Shown here in pieces: positions 43,257 through 51,176 of a stretch of 64,000 nucleotides of DNA. The notes beneath the pieces are model-generated. The model was not told the origin of the DNA. It made no database searches and saw only the letters and a program-made list of their open reading frames with translations. The position numbers and the translations under genes were made by a program. The first letter of the stretch is position 1. Each line of letters opens with the position of its first letter. The stretch is from an uncultured Alphaproteobacteria bacterium (GTDB lineage: Bacteria > Pseudomonadota > Alphaproteobacteria > RF32 > CAG-239), in assembly GCA_944391615.1 (NCBI GenBank), contig CALXUE010000001.1, forward strand, positions 1 to 64,000, read 5' to 3'.

Positions 43257-43366
43257 GCGTAATCATTTTTTGCTTTGCCGCCCAAAAGTTCTTTACATTC
43301 TTCTCCCCCTTTTTATAATACAAGCACAAATAAAATTAAGATATAGGACAAAAAAGAGAAGAACGA

Positions 43367-44071
43367 ATGAATAAGAAAACAATAGTTGCCGTTGGCGGTG
43401 GAGAAATTGGCAGAATAAAAATTTTGCCTGATGGAACAACTTATCAAACAGAAATAGAAACGACATTAATAGATAAATTTATTGTTGAAGCATCTGGCAA
43501 AAAAAATCCCAAAATGCTTTTTATCGGAACGGCTTCAAATGATAAAGCTAGTTATCTTGATGTGATAACAACACATTTCAAAGATAGATTAGGCTGTTCA
43601 TGCGTAGAACCGCTAAATTTGGTAGGAACAAATATTTCCTTTGAAGAGATAAGACGCAAAATATTTTCAGCCGATATTATATATGTTGGAGGCGGCGACA
43701 CCACAACAATGCTAAAGATATGGAAAGAACTTGGTGTTGATAAGCTTTTATTTGAAGCTTACAACAAGGGAATTATTTTATCTGGGATATCCGCAGGAGC
43801 AATTTGTTGGTTTGAATATTATGATAATGGAGATGATATTGATAATATAGAACAACTGGACATCATTTCCGGATTATCTTTTATTAAAGGTTTTGGCGTA
43901 CCTCATTATAATTGCCTGACACCGAAAGAAAAGAAAAAAATAAATGATAAACTTAAAGATAAAAATATTAAAGGCTGGAGTATCGATGACTGTGTCGCAT
44001 TAGTTTTTCAAAATGATGAACTAAAAATCATTTCATGTCGACCGGATCGTACAGCAACTCCAATACCTTAA
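43367..44071 (+). CDS. Peptidase E-like serine hydrolase (S51 family)
   Basis: A 234-residue protein of the class I glutamine-amidotransferase-like fold. The nucleophile elbow is GISAGAICWFEYY with the serine near residue 142; GGGDTTTMLKIW precedes it, and VPHYNC supplies a likely histidine. S51 peptidases cleave Asp-X dipeptides, but related cyanophycinases are also in the family, so substrate is uncertain. Codons are more AT-rich than in the neighbours, and it sits beside tRNA-Trp remnants, both hints of transfer. GAGAAGAA is the Shine-Dalgarno sequence. A terminator follows. Confidence 0.85.
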   Translation: MNKKTIVAVGGGEIGRIKILPDGTTYQTEIETTLIDKFIVEASGKKNPKMLFIGTASNDKASYLDVITTHFKDRLGCSCVEPLNLVGTNISFEEIRRKIFSADIIYVGGGDTTTMLKIWKELGVDKLLFEAYNKGIILSGISAGAICWFEYYDNGDDIDNIEQLDIISGLSFIKGFGVPHYNCLTPKEKKKINDKLKDKNIKGWSIDDCVALVFQNDELKIISCRPDRTATPIP

Positions 44072-44080
44072 TATACCCCC

Positions 44081-44123
44081 AAAGAGCCGCCCATTCGGAC
44101 GGCTCTTTTGTTGCTAGCAGGGG
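44081..44123. repeat. Terminator plus tRNA-Trp 3'-end remnant
   Basis: These 43 bases match 44774-44816 at 41 positions. They comprise the GAGCCGCC/GGACGGCTC terminator hairpin and eight bases (CTAGCAGGGG end) of the tRNA-Trp 3' end. The hairpin can end the peptidase E transcript. Confidence 0.75.
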
Positions 44124-44158
44124 TCGTAAGATAATGCACGGACTTTGAACACAAAAAA

Positions 44159-44187
44159 TGCCGTACTGCAAATAAAGCAATACGGCA
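44159..44187 (-). terminator. Terminator of the zinc-ribbon remnant
   Basis: TGCCGTA/TACGGCA stem followed by T6 on the minus strand. Confidence 0.75.
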
Positions 44188-44206
44188 AATAAAATTCAGA
44201 AAATCT

Positions 44207-44327
44207 TTAATACAAAATAAAACCGCAATGGGAACACTCAATATATCCTGGGCGGATTAGATAAGCAATTCTACCGCACTCCGGACAAATAACAATACGA
44301 AAATAGCCATGTTCTTTTTTTAGACAT
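44207..44327 (-). pseudogene. Small zinc-ribbon protein gene, frameshifted
   Basis: One frame begins ATG TCT at 44327 and stops early. The adjacent frame, entered after an A7 run, reads HGYFRIVICPECGRIAYL then IECSHCGFILY and a stop at 44207. Removing one A from the A7 run joins them into a 39-residue CPxCG...CSHCG zinc ribbon. A promoter (TTGATA/TATATA, 17 bases), an AT-rich leader with ATTATTG, and a terminator frame the unit. It is either a pseudogene, a sequencing error in the homopolymer, or programmed frameshifting. Confidence 0.6.
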
Positions 44328-44376
44328 CATAATTTTAAATAATTTAAGTGATACAATAATTTTATTTAGTATTTTT

Positions 44377-44405
44377 TATATATACATATTTCTATTAAAT
44401 ATCAA
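44377..44405 (-). promoter_or_regulatory. Promoter of the zinc-ribbon remnant
   Basis: TTGATA (44400-44405) and TATATA (44377-44382) have 17-base spacing on the minus strand. Confidence 0.5.
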
Positions 44406-44616
44406 GTAAATTATTCATCATGATTTAGCTGCTTATTTCAAGCGTCCCAAAACAAAATATAATTTCATCTAATTAACTACTTATAAATCATAGAATTTTG
44501 TTTTGATTAGTCCGTATAATAAGCGGGAACTGATGTCTATAACGACACCTTACACGGACTCAAATAACTTATTGATTTAAAAAGAAAAAAGACGCATTAA
44601 AGCGTCTTCATCTTGA

Positions 44617-44635
44617 TTGGCAGGGGCAGAAGGAT
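44617..44635 (-). repeat. 19-base copy of the tRNA-Trp 3' end
   Basis: TGGCAGGGGCAGAAGGATT is identical to 44808-44826, the CCA end and acceptor/T-arm side of tRNA-Trp. On the minus strand it is followed by its own terminator (44588-44607), as a displaced tRNA end would be. Confidence 0.8.
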
Positions 44636-44772
44636 TGTCCGCGACATTGCGTTCCGCAATGCTTGTTCCTTCTCGCTCATTCGCTTGTGCTCACCGGCGT
44701 TCTTTAAGCCCACCTTTCACTTGACGTCGAACCCTCTTGCCGGTTTCGAACCTTCGCCTTTCTCTCAACAAC

Positions 44773-44803
44773 AAAAGAGCCGCCCCTTCGGACGGCTCTT
44801 TTG
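44773..44803 (-). terminator. tRNA-Trp terminator
   Basis: AAAAGAGCCG and CGGCTCTTTT arms around CCCCTTCGGA give a strong symmetrical hairpin with T-rich ends. Confidence 0.8.
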
Positions 44804-44807
44804 TTGC

Positions 44808-44883
44808 TGGCAGGGGCAGAAGGATTCGAACCCTCGACACTCGGTTTTGGAGACCGATGCTCTACCAACTGAGCTATACCCCT
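44808..44883 (-). tRNA. tRNA-Trp (CCA)
   Basis: A 76-base cloverleaf. The acceptor AGGGGTA pairs with TGCCCCT and the CCA is encoded. The D-arm is AGCTCAGTTGGTAGAGC. The anticodon stem TCGGT/ACCGA holds loop CTCCAAA, with anticodon CCA. The T-arm is GAGGGTTCGAATCCTTC. In many alphaproteobacteria it sits directly upstream of secE; here about 2 kb of accessory DNA intervenes. Confidence 0.96.
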
Positions 44884-44976
44884 AACAAATTTGGCGGTTA
44901 TATCAAACCAAACTGCGTATATTGTGATACACAACTCCGCATAATAAATCAAGAACTTTTTTCAAATATTTGCAAA

Positions 44977-45005
44977 AATAAAAAGGAGATGTAATTTTCA
45001 TCTCC
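44977..45005 (-). terminator. Terminator downstream of the hppA palindromes
   Basis: GGAGATG/CATCTCC stem followed by TTTTTATTTTT on the minus strand. Confidence 0.75.
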
Positions 45006-45047
45006 ATTTAGACCATTATCCAAGCTCAATAAAAGGTCGGAGAACGA

Positions 45048-45138
45048 GGCAAATAATAAGATTTTAGGGGGACAACACCGGAGCGTACAAAGAAGTACGT
45101 GAGGATGTCGTCACCCCGCAAAATCTGTATTAGTTGCC
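45048..45138. repeat. 91-base palindromic element, copy A
   Basis: Arms GGCAA/TTGCC, TAATA/TATTA, AGATTTT/AAAATCT, GGGGGAC/GTC-A-CCCC and GCGTAC/GTACGT fold into one long hairpin with loop AAAGAA. It has exactly the same length as copy B. Confidence 0.8.
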
Positions 45139-45172
45139 CGTTATACAAGATAAACAAAAGCTCGTTATGTGA

Positions 45173-45263
45173 GTCGAATAATAAGATTTAAGAAAAATTG
45201 TGAAGGAGTGTACACAAGAGTACATGACTGAACAATTTATTCGCAAAATCTGTATTAGTCGAC
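45173..45263. repeat. 91-base palindromic element, copy B
   Basis: Arms GTCGA/TCGAC, TAATA/TATTA, AGATTT/AAATCT, AAATTGT/ACAATTT and GTGTAC/GTACAT enclose loop ACAAGA. It shares CGCAAAATCTGTATTAGT with copy A and is itself nested in an AAAAGCTCGTT/AACGAGCTTTT stem (45156-45279), probably the hppA terminator. Confidence 0.8.
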
Positions 45264-45291
45264 CACAGAACGAGCTTTTATACGAACTTTT

Positions 45292-47718
45292 TTATTCGTT
45301 TACATTAATCCTCATCGCATAGAACGAACGCCATACGAAGATTAACGCAATCAGCATAAAGACCGCACCCAAAATCAAAGATACATGTCTCGGAGCTGAA
45401 ACGGCAATTTCAACCGCCAACAAACCGAATAAGGTTGTAAATTTGATAATTGGGTTGAGGGCAACGGATGAGGTGTCTTTGTAAGGATCACCAACCGTGT
45501 CGCCAACAACGGCAGCAGCATGCAAATCCGTACCTTTTTCATTGAGGTCAACTTCAACCACCTTTTTGGCATTATCCCAAGCACCGCCGGCATTAGCCAT
45601 ATAGAGGGCTTGGAACAAACCAAAGACCGCAATTGAAATCAAATAACTGGCAAAGAGGTTTGGATCAAAACAAGCAAACGCAAGCGTGAAAGAGAAAATT
45701 GCCACAAAGATGTTCAACATTCCCTTTTGTGCATAGAGAGTGCAAATTCTCACAACTTCTTTGCTGTCCTCAACAGAGGCTGCTTTTTTGGTATTCAGTT
45801 TAATGTGCTTTTTGATATAATCAACAGCGCGATAAGCACCGGTTGAAACAGCTTGCATAGAAGCACCGGAGAACCAGTAAATAACCGCACCACCCAAGAT
45901 AATACCAAACAAAACTTCCGGAGCAAGCAGCGACAATTTAAGGTTAAGCAACAAAATGATAGAGAAAATCATCGTTGCCGCACCAATAACTGCCGTACCG
46001 ATAAGCACCGGTTTTGCAGTTGCCTTAAAGGTGTTTCCGGCCCCATCATTGGCTTCAAGGAAGTGTTTCCCGTTTTCAAAATCAGGTTTAAAGCCGAAAT
46101 CGGTTTCAATTTCTTTTTTAATACCTTTGATGTTTTCAATCTGAGAGAGTTCATAAACAGATTGAGCATTATCGGCCACCGGACCATAGCTGTCAACAGC
46201 GATGTTAACAGGTCCCATACCGAGCATACCAAAGGCCACCAAACCGAAGGCAAAAATGCTAGGATAAACCATATAGGCATCCAAACCTTCCCGCGCGGTC
46301 ACATAGGCAATTGCCATCAAGGCAACCATCACGATTCCCTGCCAAAAAGCGGAGAAGTTACCGGACACGATACCGGAAATAATGTTCAAAGAAGCACCGG
46401 CTTCACGGCTTGAATTAACAATTTCTTGAACATGTTTTGACTTTGGTGAAGTAAAGATTTTGGTAAATTCCGGAATAATAGCTGCAGCCAAAGTACCGCA
46501 AGAAATAATCACGGAAAGTTTCCACCACAAATCCGGCCCCATACTGCCAATCATCACATAAGAAACACCGAATGTCACTAAGATTGAGATGATGGAAGTC
46601 AACCAAATCAGGCTGGTCAAAGGCTTTTCGAAATCAAAGATTTTTTCATTACCATAGCGAGCTTTAGACAACACGCCGTTCAGCCAATAAGACACCATGG
46701 ATGTCACAATCATCAACAAACGCATTGTGAAAATCCACACGATCAAACGAGCCTGAATATCAATACCATTGGCCATCAAAGCAAGTTGTCCGTCAGGCAT
46801 ATACATCATACCCGCACCAAGAACGATAAAGCTGATAAGAGCCACACCGGTCACACCATATGTTTCAAAACCATCGGCAGTCGGGCCGACAGAGTCACCG
46901 GCATTATCACCTGTACAATCGGCAATCACACCAGGGTTACGAGCATCATCTTCATCAATTTTGAAAATAATTTTCATCAAATCGGCACCGATATCGGCGA
47001 TTTTAGTAAAGATACCGCCGCAGATACGCAAAGCAGCCGCACCAAGAGATTCACCAATGGCAAAACCGACAAAGCAAGCACCGGCACTGTCTCTGGGCAC
47101 AAAGAGCAAGATGGCAATCATCATCACCAACTCAACACAAATCAGCAACACGCCGATAGACATGCCCGAGCGCAACGGCAAACTCATCACCGGATAAGCC
47201 TTACCCTGCAAAGAAAGGAACGCAGTACGGGAGTTAGCATAAGTATTGATGCGCATACCAAACCACGCCACGCAGAACGAGCCCAAAATACCCAAGATAG
47301 ACCACATCAAAATAGTCAAAACCTTAGACATCGGTGTAGAGTTAAGGTAATAGAAATAATAAAAGATACAAGCGGCAATAAACAACTCTAAAATCACCAA
47401 GAGTTTAGATTGCTGCTTCATATAGGTTTTGCAGGTTTCATAAATTGTGTTAGAAACATTCAGCATCGCCTTATGAGCGGGAATAGCTCTGATATTGAAA
47501 AATTCATACAAACCAAAGCAAACGCCCAAAACACAAATCACCAGACCATAGAGCAAGATTTGACTTCCGGTCAAAGACAGACCGAAAATTTCATAACCAA
47601 CACCCAAATCCGGCACTTTCAAATCGATTTCAGAAGCACAAGCTTGAGAAAGACCGGCAGCCAGCACGGCAAAAACTGCGAGTGCGAAGGAACCGATTTT
47701 TTGAAATGCTTTCATCAT
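45292..47718 (-). CDS. hppA: Membrane-bound ion-pumping pyrophosphatase
   Basis: Couples pyrophosphate hydrolysis to proton (or sodium) export. The 808-residue protein has about 16 helices after a signal-like N-terminus. Substrate-site motifs are DDARNPGVIADCTGDNAGDS, FETYGVTG near 330 and VGDTVGDPYKDTSS near the end. GNTFKAT has lysine at the position that marks potassium-independent enzymes; the coupling ion cannot be decided by eye. I reject the 46-residue upstream extension because it reads through the promoter region and AAGGAAAA precedes 47718. Confidence 0.95.
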   Translation of the reverse strand: MMKAFQKIGSFALAVFAVLAAGLSQACASEIDLKVPDLGVGYEIFGLSLTGSQILLYGLVICVLGVCFGLYEFFNIRAIPAHKAMLNVSNTIYETCKTYMKQQSKLLVILELFIAACIFYYFYYLNSTPMSKVLTILMWSILGILGSFCVAWFGMRINTYANSRTAFLSLQGKAYPVMSLPLRSGMSIGVLLICVELVMMIAILLFVPRDSAGACFVGFAIGESLGAAALRICGGIFTKIADIGADLMKIIFKIDEDDARNPGVIADCTGDNAGDSVGPTADGFETYGVTGVALISFIVLGAGMMYMPDGQLALMANGIDIQARLIVWIFTMRLLMIVTSMVSYWLNGVLSKARYGNEKIFDFEKPLTSLIWLTSIISILVTFGVSYVMIGSMGPDLWWKLSVIISCGTLAAAIIPEFTKIFTSPKSKHVQEIVNSSREAGASLNIISGIVSGNFSAFWQGIVMVALMAIAYVTAREGLDAYMVYPSIFAFGLVAFGMLGMGPVNIAVDSYGPVADNAQSVYELSQIENIKGIKKEIETDFGFKPDFENGKHFLEANDGAGNTFKATAKPVLIGTAVIGAATMIFSIILLLNLKLSLLAPEVLFGIILGGAVIYWFSGASMQAVSTGAYRAVDYIKKHIKLNTKKAASVEDSKEVVRICTLYAQKGMLNIFVAIFSFTLAFACFDPNLFASYLISIAVFGLFQALYMANAGGAWDNAKKVVEVDLNEKGTDLHAAAVVGDTVGDPYKDTSSVALNPIIKFTTLFGLLAVEIAVSAPRHVSLILGAVFMLIALIFVWRSFYAMRINVNE

Positions 47719-47729
47719 ATTTTCCTTAT

Positions 47730-47843
47730 AAGAGTTAACACAAAAAAACAATAAACCAAAATCACCACAAACCCAAGTTGAGTGATTCTTTTTTATTATG
47801 ACGGTATGATAGATTCCTGAGTCTAAAAAATGTGTTAACTCTT
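47730..47843 (-). promoter_or_regulatory. hppA upstream region with inverted repeat
   Basis: AAGAGTTAACACA (47730-47742) and TGTGTTAACTCTT (47831-47843) are exact inverted copies, 88 bases apart, both around GTTAAC. They could be paired operators or the stem of a leader RNA. GANTC sites lie in and beyond this region. Confidence 0.55.
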
Positions 47844-47925
47844 TAAAATGATTCAAAAAAATCGCCTAAACGTATGAAAAAGAATCACAATTTTTTTGCA
47901 TTTTGGATTCTTTTTTTTCACAAAA

Positions 47926-47955
47926 AAAAGCTGAAGAGTAAACTCCTCAGCTTTT
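47926..47955 (-). terminator. Terminator of the 47966-49018 gene
   Basis: AAAAGCTGA/TTCAGCTTTT arms followed by a T-run on the minus strand. Confidence 0.82.
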
Positions 47956-47965
47956 AAAACATAAA

Positions 47966-49018
47966 TTAATCATAATCAGCCAACAAGCACATCGCCTGCA
48001 CAAATTGATTAATAGCTTCTTCATTAACAAATCCGGTCAATTTTTGTTGATATTGACCAGACTGAACGTTTTTAAGTGCCGTCAAAAGCTGCTGCCGACT
48101 ATCAACCAGCAAAGATAACCCCATAGCAGCCAAAGGCTCACCGGTGCTTTTCTTTCTGTCAATAATGAAAGAAATAGCTGTTCCGCCGATTGTTGCCACA
48201 TCAAACAACAACGGAGAAGAGAAAGAACAAACCGCTCCTCTACCCTCCTGTGTTAAGGCCTTCAAAGCAAGAATGGTTGAACAATACCCAACATCAAGCA
48301 GCTTTGCATCGGGCAGTTTCTGCATTGTATCTTGAATAAAATCTTCATCATCTTTGGGATGAAACGACAACAAGATTTTAACATTTTTACACTTTCCTGC
48401 CACAAACGACAAATAGGCAACAAGCTGTTTGTCATACTCCGAATGGGAAGACAAAAAAATCAGCGGGAATTCGCCTTGATTCACACCATTGAGTGTTCTC
48501 AAAGCTGCATTAAAAGGCCCGTTCAGCGTCTGAGCATAGGCATAATATGCAAACTTTGGCATAGACAAAGTATACACATTGTCAAAAACGCCCAAAACCG
48601 CCTGCAACTTAAGCCGCATCATATCGGATGCAACCACAAAAAAATCCGGTAAAACTCTTTGGGTTAAGATTTTTTTCAAACATTCATCACGATACAAAAC
48701 CTTGTCCAAAATTCCAACCGTGTGAATTTGCAACTTTTGTGAGGCTTTAATTGCCGCATCTTCAAGCCCGTTTTCAACCGGTGCAGACAAACTCGTCACC
48801 ACCAAATCAGGTCTAAGCAACGCCATTTTTTTACTCAGAGCCATTTTTCCTTTAGAATCAAGCTTTTCGGTTTTGGCAAAATGTTCATACAGATGGGCAT
48901 AAACCATACCATCATCACACCAAACCGCAATCTCACAATATTTTGCCAAATAAGGCAAAGCCCAAATAATTGCATGAACCACACCTATGTCAGTCATGCA
49001 AAAAAGTATTTTCTTCAT
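47966..49018 (-). CDS. GT-B-like glycosyltransferase/epimerase-fold protein
   Basis: A 350-residue soluble protein. The start MKKILFCMTDIGVVHAIIWALP and the middle FPLIFLSSHSEYDKQLVAYL then ILLSFHPKDDEDF look like two Rossmann halves of a GT-B fold, as in CDP-glycerol glycerophosphotransferases and UDP-sugar epimerases. No decisive active-site motif is seen. It neighbours an LTA-synthase-like gene, so an envelope-sugar role is possible. The SD-less leader has TATTATTAA at 49032, and the promoter holds a palindrome. Confidence 0.55.
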   Translation of the reverse strand: MKKILFCMTDIGVVHAIIWALPYLAKYCEIAVWCDDGMVYAHLYEHFAKTEKLDSKGKMALSKKMALLRPDLVVTSLSAPVENGLEDAAIKASQKLQIHTVGILDKVLYRDECLKKILTQRVLPDFFVVASDMMRLKLQAVLGVFDNVYTLSMPKFAYYAYAQTLNGPFNAALRTLNGVNQGEFPLIFLSSHSEYDKQLVAYLSFVAGKCKNVKILLSFHPKDDEDFIQDTMQKLPDAKLLDVGYCSTILALKALTQEGRGAVCSFSSPLLFDVATIGGTAISFIIDRKKSTGEPLAAMGLSLLVDSRQQLLTALKNVQSGQYQQKLTGFVNEEAINQFVQAMCLLADYD

Positions 49019-49031
49019 ATATAATATAATT

Positions 49032-49080
49032 AATAATAAAACAACGAAGTTAAACTATCATTATGACAAAATTTTGTCAA
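49032..49080 (-). promoter_or_regulatory. Promoter, palindrome and leader, 47966-49018 gene
   Basis: TTGACA (49075-49080), 17 bases, TAGTTT (49052-49057). The palindrome GACAAAATTTTGTC (49065-49078) overlaps the -35 box, and TATTATT lies at 49032-49038. Confidence 0.6.
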
Positions 49081-49096
49081 GATAAATTTCCGTCAA

Positions 49097-51001
49097 TTAT
49101 TGAGCTTTTTCAGGCACCAAAGGCAAATAAGTCTCCCATTCATCAGCTTGCTGATAAAAAGCAATACCCTCAGCCATCAATTTATCTTGCTCTTCTTTAG
49201 AAATCTCTTTTCCTTCAAAAGAAAAATCTTTAAGTGGTTTTAAGATAACATCCGTGCCATTTTTAACATAGCCAACCTTTTGATAATTGCTGACAAAAAA
49301 GCGCGACTCATAATTAGGCTTCAAAATATCCTGTCCCCAAAAACTGCTGACATAATCAAAATTGAGGATTCCCAACAAGGTAGGCAAAATATCCATCTGG
49401 CTGACAGCTGTATCTATTTTTTGCGGTTTAATCAATTTAGGTGCATAAATAATTGCCGGAATACGATGCCCCTCAAGATTGATTTCTTCCTTACCTGCAG
49501 CACCGGCCGTATGATCAGCCACAAACACAAATACCGTATTGTCAAACCAAGGTTTGGTCTTAGCTTCTTCAATAAATTGCCCGATAGCATAATCGGCATA
49601 CAACACTGCACCTCTGCGCTTATGTTGTCCGGATTTGAGCGGTAAATTTTCATCCGGATAAGTATAAGGCCTATGGTTTGAAATAGAGAGCATGACTGAC
49701 AAGAAAGGTTTACCTTTGGCATAAGATTCGTCAGCTTCTTTAATCAGCTTTTTATAAGTATCGCCGTCACAAGCGCCCCAAGCATTGGCAAAACTAACTT
49801 CACCTTTGTCCCAAGTACCTCTGTCCACCACTTCAAAACCATTATTTGCAAAGAAATAGTTCATATTATCAAAATAACCAAAGCCGCCATAAAGCCATTT
49901 GTTTTCATAACCTTTTTCCGCAAAAATAGACCCGACGGAGCGCAAATTTTCATTATTATCACGACGCACGATAGACATCCCAGGCAACGGCGGAACAGCA
50001 AGGGTCAAAGCCTCAATTCCTCTCACCGAACGTGTACCCGTAGCATACACATTGCTCAAATACAATCCTTGTGTTGCCAATTTATCAAGATTCGGCGTAA
50101 GTTTCACCAGCGTTCCATCAGGAGCCGGTTCTTTCATCTCCAAATATTTAGCGCTCAAACTTTCCATCAACACAATAACCACATTGGCTTTAATTTCAGG
50201 TTTATCGGCAGAAATTTTGCGCACAATATTTTCATCCGGATTCAAAAATGTCACATTTTTAGCTTGAAATTTTTTCTTAAGCAGTTCCAAATTAGCTTTT
50301 TCATCACGCACCGGATAAAAAGTTTTGTAATCCAGTTCATTTTTCAAAAAAGCGCTAAACAAGCTAAAAGTTCCTTGTTTTCCGGCTTCATTGTTAAAGC
50401 GGTTGGATGACCATTCGAGCTTAGTCATATCAACACTATAATAGCTCAACACCAACACCAAAACATAGCAACAAACACCAACCAAACGTTTGCTGAAAGT
50501 AACATCAGATTCATCCGAAAACAAAAATCTATAACTCAGCTTAAAGATAATCAAAGAAACAATCAAAATAGCCAAGAGCAAAGCATTAACTGGATAAGAT
50601 TGATAAATATTCTCAATCACCTCATGGGTATACACCAAATAATCCACGGCAATAAAATTAAAGGCAGAATTAAATTCATCCCAAAAGATTTGCTCAGCCA
50701 CCACCCCAAACAAATTAGCATACACAAAAATAAAAAAGATGACAGAAGTCACAATTTTATCAAGTTTGGAATTAACTTTGCGAGCCGGCAAAAACAACAA
50801 ATAAAACAAATAAGGCAACATCATATACAAAAAAGCAATAACCGAGGTCAAAGCCAAAACCCCGAGAGTTGCCGCCATATTTAAGGGAGAAAGACTAACA
50901 CCTTCCCAACTCTGGACAAATTTTCCGCACAAGCTTAAAACTTGAAATCCAACAAAACAAAACAAAAAAGGTTTAAACCTTGACCAAAAAAATTTTACCA
51001 T
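49097..51001 (-). CDS. LTA synthase family phosphoglycerol transferase-like protein
   Basis: A 634-residue membrane sulfatase-fold protein. Five N-terminal helices (to about 205) are followed by an extracytoplasmic alkaline-phosphatase-like domain. Key features are IVLMESLSAKY (metal-site Glu), the nucleophile region ATGTRSVRGIEAL (Thr), SNHRPY and VADHTAGAAG near 530. Gram-negative relatives add phosphoglycerol to periplasmic glucans or modify LPS. AAGGAATGA precedes the ATG at 51001; the longer start is rejected. Confidence 0.88.
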   Translation of the reverse strand: MVKFFWSRFKPFLFCFVGFQVLSLCGKFVQSWEGVSLSPLNMAATLGVLALTSVIAFLYMMLPYLFYLLFLPARKVNSKLDKIVTSVIFFIFVYANLFGVVAEQIFWDEFNSAFNFIAVDYLVYTHEVIENIYQSYPVNALLLAILIVSLIIFKLSYRFLFSDESDVTFSKRLVGVCCYVLVLVLSYYSVDMTKLEWSSNRFNNEAGKQGTFSLFSAFLKNELDYKTFYPVRDEKANLELLKKKFQAKNVTFLNPDENIVRKISADKPEIKANVVIVLMESLSAKYLEMKEPAPDGTLVKLTPNLDKLATQGLYLSNVYATGTRSVRGIEALTLAVPPLPGMSIVRRDNNENLRSVGSIFAEKGYENKWLYGGFGYFDNMNYFFANNGFEVVDRGTWDKGEVSFANAWGACDGDTYKKLIKEADESYAKGKPFLSVMLSISNHRPYTYPDENLPLKSGQHKRRGAVLYADYAIGQFIEEAKTKPWFDNTVFVFVADHTAGAAGKEEINLEGHRIPAIIYAPKLIKPQKIDTAVSQMDILPTLLGILNFDYVSSFWGQDILKPNYESRFFVSNYQKVGYVKNGTDVILKPLKDFSFEGKEISKEEQDKLMAEGIAFYQQADEWETYLPLVPEKAQ

Positions 51002-51176
51002 AGTATCATTCCTTAAATAAAAAATTTGAGGTAAAAATAACAAAAAATTTAACAAAATCAAGTATAGAAAAAACTATCCACGATATACAGTCAAACTTTT
51101 TTGCTCTTGCAAATAAAAAAGATAGATGTATATCTCACACAGAAAAATTAAGAAAAACTTATGAGATGAAAAAAAG

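Larger units (their letters stand above)
44328..44807. other. Gene-poor tRNA-Trp downstream region with repeats
   Basis: Beyond the zinc-ribbon promoter this region holds a 52-base hairpin (44509-44560, AGTCCGT/ACGGACT arms), a minus-strand terminator (44588-44607, AAGACGC/GCGTCTT), a 19-base tRNA-Trp 3' copy (44617-44635) and the tRNA-Trp terminator. No intact gene is seen. Confidence 0.6.
44884..45291. other. Gene-free region downstream of hppA: palindromes and terminator
   Basis: No gene is seen. Reading from hppA on the minus strand there is a long nested hairpin (45156-45279) containing a 91-base palindrome, a second 91-base palindrome (45048-45138), then a GGAGATG/CATCTCC terminator with a T-run (44977-45005). 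Confidence 0.65.

Noticed and set aside
44704-44952. 82-codon minus-strand frame reading GIAQLVEHRSPKPSVEGSNPSAPA
   Set aside because: This is a translation of the tRNA-Trp gene, a well-known spurious protein.
47719-47856. 46-residue N-terminal extension of hppA
   Set aside because: It reads through the inverted repeat and GANTC-rich upstream region, and a clear ribosome-binding site stands at 47718.
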